Source: Motilibacter rhizosphaerae (GTDB lineage: Bacteria; Actinomycetota; Actinomycetes; Motilibacterales; Motilibacteraceae). Taken from it: 64,000 bases of DNA. Shown piece by piece: positions 23,809 to 32,933 of the stretch. The notes beneath the pieces were generated by a model. It had not been told where the DNA came from, made no database searches, and saw only the letters and a list, made by a program, of their open reading frames with translations. The stretch spans positions 186,001-250,000 of the forward strand of contig NZ_SGXD01000004.1 in assembly GCF_004216915.1 (NCBI RefSeq), read 5' to 3'. Both the position numbers and the translations under genes were made by a program. Position 1 is the first letter of the stretch, and each line of letters begins with the position of its first letter.

Positions 23809-24525
23809 CTAGTGCGCGCCCACGTCCCCACCGAGGTACGCCGCGCGCACGCTCGGGTCGTCGAGCAGCTCACGGCCGGTGGCCGACCGCACGACGCGCC
23901 CGGTCTCCAGGACGTACGCCCGGTGCGCGAGCGCCAGCGCCTGCGCGGCGTTCTGCTCGACGAGCAGCACGGTCACGCCCTGCTCGTTGATCTCCTTGAT
24001 GATCTGGAAGATCAGCTGGATGACCTTGGGCGCGAGGCCCATCGACGGCTCGTCGAGCAGGAGCACCTTCGGCTGCGCCATCAGCGCGCGGCCGATGGCG
24101 AGCATCTGCTGCTCGCCGCCGGAGAGCGTGCCGCCGGCCTGCTTGCGCCGCTCGGCCAGCCGCGGGAACAGCTGGTAGACGCGGTCGTACTCGTCGGACA
24201 GGTCCCCCTTGCGGATGTACGCGCCCATCGAGAGGTTCTCCTCGACGGTGAGGCCGGGGAAGATGCCCCGGCCCTCCGGCGCCTGGCACAGCCCCAGGGC
24301 CACGCGCTTGTGCCCGGGCACGCGGGTGATGTCCTCGCCGCGCAGCCGCACGGCGCCCCTGCTGACGTTGCGCAGCCCGGAGACGGTCTTCAGCGTGGTC
24401 GTCTTGCCCGCGCCGTTGGCCCCGATGAGGGCGACGATCTCGCCCTCGTCGACGGCGAACGAGATGCCCTTCAGGGCCGCGATCTTCCCGTAGTAGACGG
24501 AGATTTCGTCGATCTCAAGAAGCAT
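23809..24525 (-). CDS. livF: Branched-chain amino acid ABC transporter ATPase LivF
   Basis: 238-residue ATPase, one of the pair that drives high-affinity uptake of leucine, isoleucine and valine (or related amides). Walker A GANGAGKTT (about residue 35), signature LSGGEQQML, Walker B VLLLDEPSMGLAP and H-loop position LLVEQN (Gln-Asn is usual for LivF) are present, with the characteristic APEGRGIFPGLTVEENL. It is the last gene of livK-H-M-G-F. Its start overlaps the livG 3' end by 11 bp. Confidence 0.95.
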   Translation of the reverse strand: MLLEIDEISVYYGKIAALKGISFAVDEGEIVALIGANGAGKTTTLKTVSGLRNVSRGAVRLRGEDITRVPGHKRVALGLCQAPEGRGIFPGLTVEENLSMGAYIRKGDLSDEYDRVYQLFPRLAERRKQAGGTLSGGEQQMLAIGRALMAQPKVLLLDEPSMGLAPKVIQLIFQIIKEINEQGVTVLLVEQNAAQALALAHRAYVLETGRVVRSATGRELLDDPSVRAAYLGGDVGAH

Positions 24526-25291
24526 CTGCCGGCGCTCCCAGGTAGGCCTCGATGACGCGGGGGTCCTTCTGGACGTCCCCCGGCAGGCCCTCGGCGATCT
24601 TCTCGCCGAAGTCCAGCACCGCGACGCGGTCGCTGATGGTCATGACCAGGCTCATGTCGTGCTCGATGAGCAGGACGCTGACGCCCGTGTCGCGGATGCG
24701 GCGGATGAGCCCCTGCAGCGCGACCTTCTCGGCGGGGTTCATGCCCGCTGCGGGCTCGTCGAGCAGCAGCAGGCGGGGGTTCGTCCCGAGCGCACGCGCG
24801 ATCTCGAGGCGGCGCTGGTCGCCGTACGAGAGGTTCTTCGCGGCCTCGTCGGCGACCCCGGCGACGCCGACGAGCTCCAGCAGCTCCTTCGCCCGCGCGC
24901 GGCCCTCGCGCTCCTCGCGCCGGTGGCGCCCGAGGCCGAGGATGGCGCTGACCGGGCCGGTGCGGTGCCAGGTGTCGGCGCCCACCATGACGTTCTCGCG
25001 CGCGGTCATGTTGTCGAACAGCCGGATGTTCTGGAACGTACGGGCGATGCCGCGGCGGGTGACGAGGTGGGGACCGCCCTTGGCAGGGAGCGGGTCGCCC
25101 TCGAAGAGCAGCTCTCCCGCCGTGGGCTGGTAGACGCCCGTGGTCACGTTGAAGACCGTGGTCTTGCCCGCGCCGTTGGGGCCGATCAGCGCGAAGATCT
25201 GGCCCTGCTCGATGGTGAGGTCGAGGCCGTTGACGGCGGTGAGACCGCCGAAGCGCATGGTGAGCCCGCGCAGCTCCAGCAGGGCACTCAC
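24515..25291 (-). CDS. livG: Branched-chain amino acid ABC transporter ATPase LivG
   Basis: 258-residue ATPase partner of LivF. Walker A GPNGAGKTT (about residue 37), the family-specific RRGIARTFQNIRLFDNMTARENV, signature LSYGDQRRLEIARAL, Walker B LLLLDEPAAGMNP and H-loop IEHDMSLV are all visible. GTG 25291 overlaps the stop of livM (GTGA) and is the start that gives the standard LivG length; the longer open frame upstream is the shadow of livM. It acts at the cytoplasmic face with LivH/LivM. Confidence 0.95.
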   Translation of the reverse strand: MSALLELRGLTMRFGGLTAVNGLDLTIEQGQIFALIGPNGAGKTTVFNVTTGVYQPTAGELLFEGDPLPAKGGPHLVTRRGIARTFQNIRLFDNMTARENVMVGADTWHRTGPVSAILGLGRHRREEREGRARAKELLELVGVAGVADEAAKNLSYGDQRRLEIARALGTNPRLLLLDEPAAGMNPAEKVALQGLIRRIRDTGVSVLLIEHDMSLVMTISDRVAVLDFGEKIAEGLPGDVQKDPRVIEAYLGAPADAS

Positions 25292-26415
25292 TCGTCCACC
25301 TCCACGTTCTGGGTCGCGGCCGCGCCGACCCCGCCACCGAGGCTGCCCATGCCGCCCGTCCCCTCCTCGAGCTCGGCCCGGCGCCGGCTGTTGGGCAGCA
25401 GGCCCTCCGGGCGGAACAGCATGATGAGCACCAGCGCCGCGCCGAAGAACAGGTAGCGGTACTCCTGGAAGCCGCGGAACCGCTCGGGCAGCCAGGCCAC
25501 GAGGAAGGCGCCGAGGATGACGCCCGGGACGTTGCCCGAGCCGCCGAGGACGACCGCCGCGAGGATCAGCGCCGAGAGCTGGAAGAGGAAGTTGTCCGGC
25601 ACGATGGCGATCTGCCGGCTCGCGAACACCGCGCCGCCCGCGCCCGCGATGGCCGCGCCGATGGCGAAGGCCGCGAGCTTGAAGCGCAGCGTCGGCACCC
25701 CCATGAGCTCCGCGGCGTCCTCGTCCTCGCGGATCGCGGCCCAGGCGCGCCCGACGCGGCTGCCCTCCAACCGCTTCGCGATGATGATGACGAGCGCGAT
25801 GAGCACGACGATGAGGTACCAGTAGGCGCGCAGGTGCAGCGCCCCGAACTGGAGCTGCCCCGACAGCGGCAGGCTCGAGTCCACCGACGGGCGCGGGATC
25901 GAGGAGATGCCGCGCGGACCGCCGAGGTAGTCGGTGTTGTTCGCGGTGACGCGGATGATCTCGCCGAAGCCGAGCGTCACGATGGCGAGGTAGTCGCCGC
26001 GCAGCCGCAGGGTCGGCGTGCCGAGCACGATGCCGGCGAGCATGCTGAGCGCGATGCCGACCGGCAGCGACTCCCAGAAGCTCCAGCCGTACTTCGTGCT
26101 CATCACCGCGTCGGTGTAGGCCCCGATCGCGAAGAACGCGACGTAGCCGAGGTCGAGCAGGCCGGCGTAGCCGACGACGACGTTGAGGCCGAGGGCCATG
26201 AGGATGTAGAGCCCGACCGGGTAGATCAGGACACCGGTCCAGTTGTTGCCCGGGCTCATCACGGTGGAGATCCCCGGGATCGCGGGCAGCAGGATCGCCA
26301 GGACGAACAGCAGGGCGTAGGCCGCCCAGCGCCCCCACGCGGGGACCGTGCTCCAGCGCGGGAGCGGGCGGCGCGACCGTCGGCCGGCGCCCGTGGTGAC
26401 GGTGGCGGTGCTCAT
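25288..26415 (-). CDS. livM: Branched-chain amino acid ABC transporter permease LivM
   Basis: 375-residue integral membrane protein with about 10 hydrophobic segments. LivM hallmarks are LNVVVGYAGLLDLGYVAFFAIGAY, LRLRGDYLAIVTLGFGEIIR, GPRGIS and GRAWAAIREDEDAAELMGV (the cytoplasmic coupling loop). The C-terminus is a charged, glycine-rich tail after FRPEGLLP. ATG 26415 overlaps the stop of livH (ATGA). It forms the translocation channel with LivH. Confidence 0.95.
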   Translation of the reverse strand: MSTATVTTGAGRRSRRPLPRWSTVPAWGRWAAYALLFVLAILLPAIPGISTVMSPGNNWTGVLIYPVGLYILMALGLNVVVGYAGLLDLGYVAFFAIGAYTDAVMSTKYGWSFWESLPVGIALSMLAGIVLGTPTLRLRGDYLAIVTLGFGEIIRVTANNTDYLGGPRGISSIPRPSVDSSLPLSGQLQFGALHLRAYWYLIVVLIALVIIIAKRLEGSRVGRAWAAIREDEDAAELMGVPTLRFKLAAFAIGAAIAGAGGAVFASRQIAIVPDNFLFQLSALILAAVVLGGSGNVPGVILGAFLVAWLPERFRGFQEYRYLFFGAALVLIMLFRPEGLLPNSRRRAELEEGTGGMGSLGGGVGAAATQNVEVDE

Positions 26416-27371
26416 GCCTTCGACCTCCCCAGGGCCTCGCCGAGCAGGCCCGTCGGACGGAACAGCAGGACCAGCACGAGGATCGAGAACGTGATGACGT
26501 CCTTCCACTCCGCGCCGGTGATGCTGGCGCCGTAGTTCTCCACCAGCCCGATCGCGAGACCGCCCAGCAGGGCGCCGCGCAGGTTGCCGATGCCGCCCAG
26601 CACCGCGGCCGTGAACGCCTTGATGCCGAGCACGAACCCGATGATGTTCTTCGTCTGCTCGAAGTAGACGACGTAGAGCGTGCCGGCGAGGCCCGCCATG
26701 GCGCCGCCGATGAGGAACGTCAGCATGACGACGCGGTCGATGTCGATGCCCATGAGCACCGCGCTCTCGCTGTCCTGCGCCGTCGCCCGGATACCGCGCC
26801 CGAGGCGGGTGCGGTTCACGAACACGTCGAGCACGACCATCATGACGATCGCGGACGCGAAGACCAGCAGCTGGTCGGAGCGGACGACGCCGTCCCCGAT
26901 GTGCAGCAGGGACTTCTTCTCCATCACGCGGTCGGTGTTGACGTAGTCGCGGCCCGTCAGGTGCACCGCGTGCCCCTGGATGCGGGCGGCGAACAGCTCT
27001 TGCAGGAAGAGGCTCGCGCCGATGGCCGAGATCAGCGCCGCGAGCCGGCTGGTGCCGCGCTTGCGCAGCGGCCGGTACGCGATCCGCTCGAGGACGACGG
27101 CACTGCCCCCGGCGGCCACCATGCCCGCGAGGGCGGCGACGAGCAGGACGAAGACCAGCATGAACCCGGTCAGCGGGGAGCTGAGGTCGAACCACGACAG
27201 GGCCAGCACGGCACCGAACGTGCCGATCATGAAGATCTCGGAGTGCGCGAAGTTGATGAGCCGCAGCACGCCGTAGACCAGGGTGTAGCCCAGAGCCACC
27301 AGCGCGTAGATCGACCCGATCGCCAACCCTCCGATGGTGGACGACCAGAACTGGTTCACGAAGTCGCTCAA
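26412..27371 (-). CDS. livH: Branched-chain amino acid ABC transporter permease LivH
   Basis: 319-residue membrane permease with about 8-9 segments. LivH motifs include GSIYALVALGYTLVYGVLRLINFAHSEIFM (split over helices 1-2), RATAQDSESAVLMGIDIDRVV (coupling loop) and KAFTAAVLGGIGNLRGALLGG. The start is TTG 27371, supported by GAGGAGGAAGG six nt upstream and by the family N-terminus (SDFVNQFWSSTIGGLAIGS); no ATG or GTG fits. Two hairpins lie upstream, between livK and livH. Confidence 0.94.
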   Translation of the reverse strand: MSDFVNQFWSSTIGGLAIGSIYALVALGYTLVYGVLRLINFAHSEIFMIGTFGAVLALSWFDLSSPLTGFMLVFVLLVAALAGMVAAGGSAVVLERIAYRPLRKRGTSRLAALISAIGASLFLQELFAARIQGHAVHLTGRDYVNTDRVMEKKSLLHIGDGVVRSDQLLVFASAIVMMVVLDVFVNRTRLGRGIRATAQDSESAVLMGIDIDRVVMLTFLIGGAMAGLAGTLYVVYFEQTKNIIGFVLGIKAFTAAVLGGIGNLRGALLGGLAIGLVENYGASITGAEWKDVITFSILVLVLLFRPTGLLGEALGRSKA

Positions 27372-27408
27372 CGCGTGCCTTCCTCCTCAGGAGCAGTAGT
27401 CGCTCGAC

Positions 27409-27436
27409 GGCCCGGCCCCCGTCCGGGAGCCGGGCC
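27409..27436 (-). terminator. Second hairpin downstream of livK
   Basis: GGCCCGGC (27409-27416) pairs with GCCGGGCC (27429-27436) across 12 nt, with no T-run. It probably lowers readthrough into livH, so the binding protein can be made in excess over the membrane subunits. Confidence 0.55.
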
Positions 27437-27472
27437 GTGCGAGCTGCAGTCCGACGTGCGCGAGGTGCGCGT

Positions 27473-27494
27473 CCCTGGTGCCGGAGCACCAGGG
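27473..27494 (-). terminator. Hairpin directly after livK
   Basis: Perfect 9-bp stem CCCTGGTGC/GCACCAGGG with a 4-nt loop, 8 nt beyond the livK stop. It serves as a 3' stabiliser or attenuator for livK mRNA. Confidence 0.65.
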
Positions 27495-27502
27495 CCCGGA
27501 CC

Positions 27503-28729
27503 CTACTGCGGCTTGGCGGTGGTGTAGTCGCCGAGCGCGATGATCTTGCCGTCCTTGACCTCGTGCATGTAGACCGAGCCGGAGGTCAGCTCACCGTCGG
27601 CGGCGAACTTGATGGGCTTCGAGACGCCCTTGAAGTCCACCGTGCCGAGGAAGGTGTTGATGTCCCCGGGGCTCGTCTTGCCGGCCTGGACCGCCTTGAT
27701 GAGCGCGGTCGCCGCGTCGAAGCCCTCGGCGCTGTAGGTCGCCGGGCTGGTGCCGTACGCCTTGGTGTAGTCGTCGATGAACTTCTGCACCGCCGGGTCG
27801 TCGGACGCGGTCGCCAGCACGCAGGTGCAGGAGAGGAACGCGCCCTCGGCCGCCGACTTGGCACCGTCGATCAGCTTCTGGTCGAGCGCGCCGTCACCGG
27901 AGACGAACTTGGCGGTGACGCCGCCGTCGCGCAGCTGCTTGAGGAACTTCGCCGCCTCGGCGTAGTAGCCGCCGTAGAAGATCGCGTCGACGCTGCCGCC
28001 CTTGATCTTGTTCACCGTCGAGGAGTAGTCGTCGGCCTTCGGGTCGATGGAGTCCTTGACCGTGGCGGCCGAGCCGATGGTCTTGGTCACGACGTCGGCG
28101 AGGCCCTTGCCGTACTCGCTCTGGTCGTCGATGACGGCGACCTTCTTGGCGCCGAGCGCGCCGACGATGAACTTCGCGACGCCGGGGCCCTGCACGTCGT
28201 CGTTGGCGAGGACGCGGTGCCAGAACTTCCAGCCGTTCTTCGACAGCAGGGCGTTCGTGGCCGAGGCGGAGATGTTCGGGATCTTCGCCTCCTCCAGCGT
28301 CGGGTCGGCGGTCTTCGACTCGCCGGAGAACGCCGGGCCGATGACGGCGGCGACCTTGTCGTCGACGACCTTCGGCGCCAGGGCCGAGGCCTGGGCGGGG
28401 TCACCGGTGGTGTCGTAGTCCTTGAGGACGATCTTCACCGACGGGTTGCTCGCGTCGTACTGGTCGATGGCGAGCTTCGCGCCGTTCTTGATGTTGATGC
28501 CCAGCTGGGCGTTGGGGCCGGTCAGCGCACCCATGAAGCCGAAGGTGACCGACGAGGAGCTGCTGCCCCCGCCGCCGCCGGTGCTCGCCGCCGCACTGCC
28601 GGCCGCGCTCGACCCGGAGCTGGAACCCGCCCCGGAGTCGCTCTTGCTGCTGCTCCCGCAGGCGCTGACGCCGAAGCTCAGAGCGGCGAGCGTCGCCAGG
28701 ACCGCAGTCCCCCGCGTGACGTTCCGCAA
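27503..28729 (-). CDS. livK: Branched-chain amino acid substrate-binding lipoprotein LivK
   Basis: 408-residue extracytoplasmic binding protein. The N-terminus is a lipoprotein signal (RNVTRGTAVLATLAALSFG, lipobox VSAC, Cys at about 24), followed by a long Ser/Gly/Ala linker and a Peripla_BP_6 type-I fold (GFMGALTGPNA, VIGPAFSGESK, FYGGYYAEAAKFL, YSAEGFDAATALI). TTG 28729 is chosen because GGAGAG lies 4-5 nt upstream and it gives a normal signal; longer reading frames start in the promoter region. Upstream (28795-28851) are a TATCAC -10-like box and two small palindromes that may bind a regulator. It captures leucine/isoleucine/valine or related ligands. Confidence 0.92.
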   Translation of the reverse strand: MRNVTRGTAVLATLAALSFGVSACGSSSKSDSGAGSSSGSSAAGSAAASTGGGGGSSSSSVTFGFMGALTGPNAQLGINIKNGAKLAIDQYDASNPSVKIVLKDYDTTGDPAQASALAPKVVDDKVAAVIGPAFSGESKTADPTLEEAKIPNISASATNALLSKNGWKFWHRVLANDDVQGPGVAKFIVGALGAKKVAVIDDQSEYGKGLADVVTKTIGSAATVKDSIDPKADDYSSTVNKIKGGSVDAIFYGGYYAEAAKFLKQLRDGGVTAKFVSGDGALDQKLIDGAKSAAEGAFLSCTCVLATASDDPAVQKFIDDYTKAYGTSPATYSAEGFDAATALIKAVQAGKTSPGDINTFLGTVDFKGVSKPIKFAADGELTSGSVYMHEVKDGKIIALGDYTTAKPQ

Positions 28730-28828
28730 CGATCTCTCCCTTGCCCATGTCGCACCGCGCGGCGAGTCCGCGCGGCGCATGCCCCACAGTGATACCAGCC
28801 GGGGAGGGCATGGTCGAACTCCGACGCC

Positions 28829-28851
28829 GGTTCGCAACCACGTTGTAACAA
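28829..28851. promoter_or_regulatory. Tandem small palindromes upstream of livK
   Basis: GGTTCGCAACC (28829-28839) and TTGTAACAA (28843-28851) are adjacent dyads about 100 nt before the livK start. They lie just upstream of a minus-strand TTCGAC/TATCAC promoter-like pair. They could be an activator or repressor site for the amino acid transporter; no regulator gene is adjacent. Confidence 0.35.
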
Positions 28852-28984
28852 GGCGCGGCACGGCTGGCAGCACAGCGGAAACGCGCGACGCCGCCCGCGA
28901 GCGCGGTGGATACCGCGGAGCGGGCGGCGCCGGGCGCTGCCAGTGGACGGGGGAGCCGCTGCGCCGGGGCCCGGCGGAACCGGT

Positions 28985-29596
28985 TCAGCCCGAGGTGGTC
29001 TGGGCGCTGGGCGCCCCGCCGGCCTCGATGACGGTGCGGGCGATCTCCTTCATCGGGGCCCGCCGGTCCATCGCGGTCTTCTGCAGCCAGCGGAACGCCT
29101 CGGGCTCGGACAGGCCGAGCGAGACCTGGAGCAGGCCCTTCGCCCGGTCGACGAGCTTGCGGGTCTCGAAGCGCTCCTGCAGGTCGGCGACCTCGGACTC
29201 GAGCGCCTTGGTCTCCGCGTAGCGCGCGACGGCGAGCTCGATGGCCGGCACGAGGTCGGCGCGGCCGAACGGCTTCACGACGTACGCCATGGCGCCGGCG
29301 TCGCGCGCCCGCTCCACGAGCTCGCGCTGGCTGAAGGCGGTGAGCATGACGACCGGGGCGATCCGCGCCTCGCCGATGCGGGTGGCCGCGCTGATGCCGT
29401 CGAGCTTGGGCATCTTGACGTCGCAGATGACGAGGTCGGGCTTGAGCTCCTCGGCGAGGCGGACCGCCTCCTCGCCGTCGCCGGCCTCGCCCACGACGGT
29501 CCAGCCCTCCTCCTCGAGCATCTCGCGCAGGTCGAGGCGGATCAGGGCCTCGTCCTCGGCGATGACGACGCGGCGCTCGGTGGTGGGGGTCGGCAT
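28985..29596 (-). CDS. pdtaR: Two-component response regulator with ANTAR RNA-binding domain (PdtaR-like)
   Basis: 203-residue regulator with an N-terminal receiver (EDEAL acidic pair, phospho-Asp in [17 protein letters not shown]) and a C-terminal ANTAR domain ([30 protein letters not shown]). The linker is a coiled-coil helix. It corresponds to M. tuberculosis Rv1626, which also sits near polA/pyk; phosphorylated ANTAR proteins dimerise and bind twin-hairpin RNA antiterminators. ATG 29596 is preceded by GGAGGAG. A TAGGCT -10 box at 29626-29631 suggests a short leader. The cognate kinase is not in the window. Confidence 0.93.
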   Translation of the reverse strand: MPTPTTERRVVIAEDEALIRLDLREMLEEEGWTVVGEAGDGEEAVRLAEELKPDLVICDVKMPKLDGISAATRIGEARIAPVVMLTAFSQRELVERARDAGAMAYVVKPFGRADLVPAIELAVARYAETKALESEVADLQERFETRKLVDRAKGLLQVSLGLSEPEAFRWLQKTAMDRRAPMKEIARTVIEAGGAPSAQTTSG

Positions 29597-29682
29597 GGGT
29601 CTCCTCCGCGGCAACAGGGGGTCACAGCCTATCGGGCGCCCAGCCCCCCGCCAGCCCCCCCGGTCGGGCGGTGGGCCTGGTC

Positions 29683-29688
29683 TACGCT
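29683..29688 (+). promoter_or_regulatory. -10 box for tRNA-Leu
   Basis: TACGCT, the same hexamer found before several protein genes here, lies 11 nt upstream of the mature tRNA 5' end. No clear -35 is visible. Confidence 0.5.
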
Positions 29689-29699
29689 GGGCCCCGCCC

Positions 29700-29782
29700 G
29701 CCGGGGTGGTGGAACGGCAGACACGGAGGTCTCAAACACCTCTGCCCGCAAGGGCGTGCGGGTTCGAGTCCCGCCCTCGGCA
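29700..29782 (+). tRNA. tRNA-Leu (anticodon CAA)
   Basis: 83-nt class II tRNA. The acceptor stem GCCGGGG pairs with CCTCGGC (one G-U). The anticodon stem GAGGT/ACCTC encloses the 7-nt loop CTCAAAC, giving anticodon CAA (reads UUG). There is a long variable arm (GCCCGCAAGGGC) and a T arm GCGGG-TTCGAGT-CCCGC. The 3' CCA is not encoded and the discriminator is A, as for leucine. Confidence 0.93.
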
Positions 29783-29800
29783 CGGTCGTCGCGCACGCGG

Positions 29801-29840
29801 ACGACGAAGGGCCCGTCCAGCCGGACGGGCCCTTCGTCGT
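29801..29840. terminator. Bidirectional hairpin between tRNA-Leu and pyk
   Basis: Perfect 18-bp inverted repeat with loop AGCC, extendable by GCACGC/GCGTGC across a small bulge. It lies 19 nt after the tRNA and 14 nt beyond the pyk stop, so it can end both convergent transcripts. Confidence 0.8.
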
Positions 29841-29853
29841 GCGTGCCGCTGGG

Positions 29854-31314
29854 TCAGACCCCGGAGCCGGCGAGGTCGCCGTACGCCGGCGCGACCTTGT
29901 TCACCGCGTCGCCGATGCGGTGCACGCGCATCGAGTTGATCGAGCCCGGGATGCCCGGGGGCGCCCCGGCGACGATGACGACGAGGTCGCCCTCCTGGCA
30001 CATGCCGTTGCCGAGCAGCGTCTTGTCGACCTGCAGCGCCATCTGGTCGGTGTGCTGCACGGTGTCCACCAGGAACGTCTCGATGCCCCACGACAGCGCC
30101 AGCTGGCGGCCGGTGTCGGCGTCCGGGGTGAACGAGAGCAGCGGCGTCGCGTGGCGCAGGCGCGACACGCGGCGGGCGGAGTCGCCGCTCTGGGTGAAGG
30201 TGACGAGGTACTTCGCGTCGAGCGCCTCGGCGACCTCGGCCGCAGCGGCCGTGATGGCGCCGCTCTTCGTCGTCGGCCGGCTGGTCAGCGGGCGGATCTC
30301 CGCGAGGCCGTTGGTCTCGACGGTCTCGACGATGCGCGCCATGGTCGCGACCGTCTCGAACGGGAACTTGCCCACGCTGGTCTCGCCGGAGAGCATCACC
30401 GCGTCGGCCCCGTCGAGCACCGCGTTGGCGACGTCGCTCGTCTCGGCGCGGGTCGGGCGCGAGGCGGAGATCATCGACTCGAGCATCTGGGTCGCGACGA
30501 TGACGGGCTTGGCGTAGCGGCGGGCGAGGTCCACGGCCCGCTTCTGGACGAGCGGGACCTGCTCGAGCGGCAGCTCGACGCCGAGGTCGCCGCGGGCGAC
30601 CATTATGCCGTCGAACGCGGCCACGATCTCCTCGAGCGCGTCGACGGCCTGCGGCTTCTCCACCTTGGCGATGACGGGGAGGCGCACGCCCTCCTCGTCC
30701 ATGATGCGGTGGACGTCGACGATGTCCTTGGCGTCGCGGACGAACGACAGCGCGATCACGTCGGCGCGCAGGTGCAGCGCCCAGCGCAGGTCCGCGATGT
30801 CCTTCTCCGACAGGGCGGGGACGCTGACCCCCACGCCGGGCAGGTTGATGCCCTTGCTGTTGGAGACGACGCCCCCCTCGACGACCTCGGTGACGACCCG
30901 CGGGCCGTCGACCGAGGTCACCTTGAGCGCCACGCGGCCGTCGTCGATGAGGATCGGGTCCCCCGGCGCGACGTCGCCGGCGAGGCCCTTGTAGGTGGTC
31001 GAGACGGTCGAGGCGTCGCCCTGGACGTCCTCGGTCGTGATCGTGAAGGTGTCCCCCGCCGTGAGCACGACCGGCCCGTCGGCGAAGTAGCCGGTGCGGA
31101 TCTTGGGGCCCTGCAGGTCCACCAGGACCGCCACGGGCTTGCCGAGCTCCTCCGACGCCTGGCGGACCCACTGGTAGCGGGCCTCGTGCTCGGCGTGGTC
31201 GGCGTGGCTGAGGTTGAAGCGGGCGACGTTCATGCCCGCCTGGATGAGGGCCTTGATGCGCTCGTAGCCGTCCACCGACGGCCCGAGCGTACAGACGATC
31301 TTCGCACGGCGCAT
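29854..31314 (-). CDS. pyk: Pyruvate kinase
   Basis: 486-residue glycolytic enzyme making pyruvate and ATP from phosphoenolpyruvate. Visible are [13 protein letters not shown] at the start, the N-terminal [11 protein letters not shown], the catalytic Lys region [11 protein letters not shown], the metal-binding [20 protein letters not shown] and the C-terminal effector domain ([12 protein letters not shown]). ATG 31314 is preceded by TACGCT (31322-31327) with a 7-nt gap and no Shine-Dalgarno, so the mRNA is probably leaderless. It lies downstream of gltBD, as in mycobacteria. Confidence 0.97.
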   Translation of the reverse strand: MRRAKIVCTLGPSVDGYERIKALIQAGMNVARFNLSHADHAEHEARYQWVRQASEELGKPVAVLVDLQGPKIRTGYFADGPVVLTAGDTFTITTEDVQGDASTVSTTYKGLAGDVAPGDPILIDDGRVALKVTSVDGPRVVTEVVEGGVVSNSKGINLPGVGVSVPALSEKDIADLRWALHLRADVIALSFVRDAKDIVDVHRIMDEEGVRLPVIAKVEKPQAVDALEEIVAAFDGIMVARGDLGVELPLEQVPLVQKRAVDLARRYAKPVIVATQMLESMISASRPTRAETSDVANAVLDGADAVMLSGETSVGKFPFETVATMARIVETVETNGLAEIRPLTSRPTTKSGAITAAAAEVAEALDAKYLVTFTQSGDSARRVSRLRHATPLLSFTPDADTGRQLALSWGIETFLVDTVQHTDQMALQVDKTLLGNGMCQEGDLVVIVAGAPPGIPGSINSMRVHRIGDAVNKVAPAYGDLAGSGV

Positions 31315-31422
31315 GGGGCCAAGCGTAGTGCCGGACGGGTGTCCCGGTGACCGCAGGGCCCTCCCCCGCGCCGGTCCGAGCGGAGGACCCGTTGCTGCGT
31401 CGCGACTTCTCGCCGCGTACGA

Positions 31423-31460
31423 CGACGGAGGGCCCCCGCCGCAGCGGGAGCCCTCCGTCG
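31423..31460 (-). terminator. Hairpin terminator after gltD
   Basis: CGACGGAGGG (31423-31432) pairs with CCCTCCGTCG (31451-31460), and an inner CCCGC/GCGGG stem closes on CGCA. It lies 16 nt beyond the gltD stop and ends the gltBD transcript before the pyk promoter. Confidence 0.72.
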
Positions 31461-31475
31461 AGCGGTGGTGCGGCC

Positions 31476-32933
31476 TCAGACGAGCAGCGGCCGCGCGGTC
31501 GGCTGGATCGGGACGGGCAGCTCGCTCGCCCCGCCACGGAGGTACGCGTCGGCCCCCGCCGCCGCCGACCGGCCCTCGGCGATCGCCCACACGATGAGCG
31601 ACTGCCCGCGGCCGCAGTCGCCGGCGACGAAGACGCCGGGGACGTTGGAGGCGTACTGCGCGTCGCGCACGAGCGCGCCCCGCGGGTCGAGCTGGAGCCC
31701 GAGCTGCTCGACGAGCGAGCCCTTCTCCGGCCCGACGAAGCCCATCGCGAGCAGCACGAGCTGGGCCGGGATCTCGCGCTCGGTGCCGGGCACCGGCTCG
31801 AAGCGCCCGTCGACCATGCGCACCTCGACCAGGCGCAGCGCGCGGACGGCGCCGTCCTCGTCGCCCAGGAACTCCTGCGTGTTGACGGCGTAGACCCGCT
31901 CGCCGCCCTCCTCGTGCGCGGAGGACACCCGGTAGACCATCGGGTACGTCGGCCACGGCTGCGTGCCCGGTCGCGAGTCCGTCGGCCGCGGCATGATCTC
32001 GAGCTGGGTGACCGAGCGGGCACCCTGGCGCAACGAGGTGCCGAGGCAGTCGGCGCCGGTGTCGCCGCCGCCGATGATGACGACGTCCTTCCCCTCCGCG
32101 GTGACCGGCACCGCGTAGGTGGCGTCGCGGGCGTAGCGGTTGGCGTGCGGCAGGAACTCCATCGCCTGGAGGATCCCGGTGAGCTCGCGGCCGGGGACCG
32201 GGAGGTCGCGCCACGCGGTCGCGCCGACGGCCAGCACGACGGCGTCGTAGCGGGCGTACAGGTCCTCGCCGCTGATGTCGGAGCCGACGGCCACGCCGGT
32301 GCGGAACCGCGTCCCCTCCGCGCGCATCTGCGCGATGCGGCGGTCGAGGTGGCGCTTCTCCATCTTGAACTCGGGGATGCCGTAGCGCAGCAGCCCGCCC
32401 GGCTCCTCCGCCCGCTCGAAGACCGCGACCGTGTGGCCGGCGCGGGTGAGCTGCTGGGCGGCGGCGAGCCCGGCGGGGCCGGAGCCCACGACCGCGACGG
32501 TCTTGCCCGTGAGCCGCGACGGGGGCTTGGGCTGGACCCAGCCCTCGTCCCAGGCGCGGTCGATGATCGAGACCTCGACCTGCTTGATCGTCACCGGGTC
32601 GTCGCCGATGCCGAGCACGCACGCCGACTCGCACGGCGCCGGGCACAGCCGACCGGTGAACTCCGGGAAGTTGTTGGTCGCGTGCAGCCGCTCGATCGCG
32701 TCGCGCCAGTCCCCGCGCCAGGTCAGGTCGTTCCACTCCGGGATGAGGTTCCCGAGCGGGCAGCCGTTGTGGCAGAAGGGGATCCCGCAGTCCATGCAGC
32801 GTCCGGCCTGGGCGCGCAGGCCCTCCGAGGACATCTCCTCGTAGACCTCGCGCCAGTCGCGGATGCGGACCTCCACCGGACGGCGCTTCGGGAGCTCCCG
32901 TCCGGTGTTGAGGAATCCACGGGGGTCAGCCAC
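31476..32933 (-). CDS. gltD: Glutamate synthase (NADPH) small subunit
   Basis: 485-residue flavoprotein that feeds electrons from NADPH to GltB for glutamate synthesis from 2-oxoglutarate and glutamine. The N-terminal iron-sulphur cysteines are present ([17 protein letters not shown] and CPAPCESAC). FAD binding is [15 protein letters not shown] (about residue 150), NADPH binding is [13 protein letters not shown], and the C-terminal flavin motif is [17 protein letters not shown] 32933 is preferred because GGAGG lies 6 nt upstream. It overlaps the end of gltB by 8 bp, so the two subunits are coupled. Confidence 0.96.
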   Translation of the reverse strand: MADPRGFLNTGRELPKRRPVEVRIRDWREVYEEMSSEGLRAQAGRCMDCGIPFCHNGCPLGNLIPEWNDLTWRGDWRDAIERLHATNNFPEFTGRLCPAPCESACVLGIGDDPVTIKQVEVSIIDRAWDEGWVQPKPPSRLTGKTVAVVGSGPAGLAAAQQLTRAGHTVAVFERAEEPGGLLRYGIPEFKMEKRHLDRRIAQMRAEGTRFRTGVAVGSDISGEDLYARYDAVVLAVGATAWRDLPVPGRELTGILQAMEFLPHANRYARDATYAVPVTAEGKDVVIIGGGDTGADCLGTSLRQGARSVTQLEIMPRPTDSRPGTQPWPTYPMVYRVSSAHEEGGERVYAVNTQEFLGDEDGAVRALRLVEVRMVDGRFEPVPGTEREIPAQLVLLAMGFVGPEKGSLVEQLGLQLDPRGALVRDAQYASNVPGVFVAGDCGRGQSLIVWAIAEGRSAAAGADAYLRGGASELPVPIQPTARPLLV

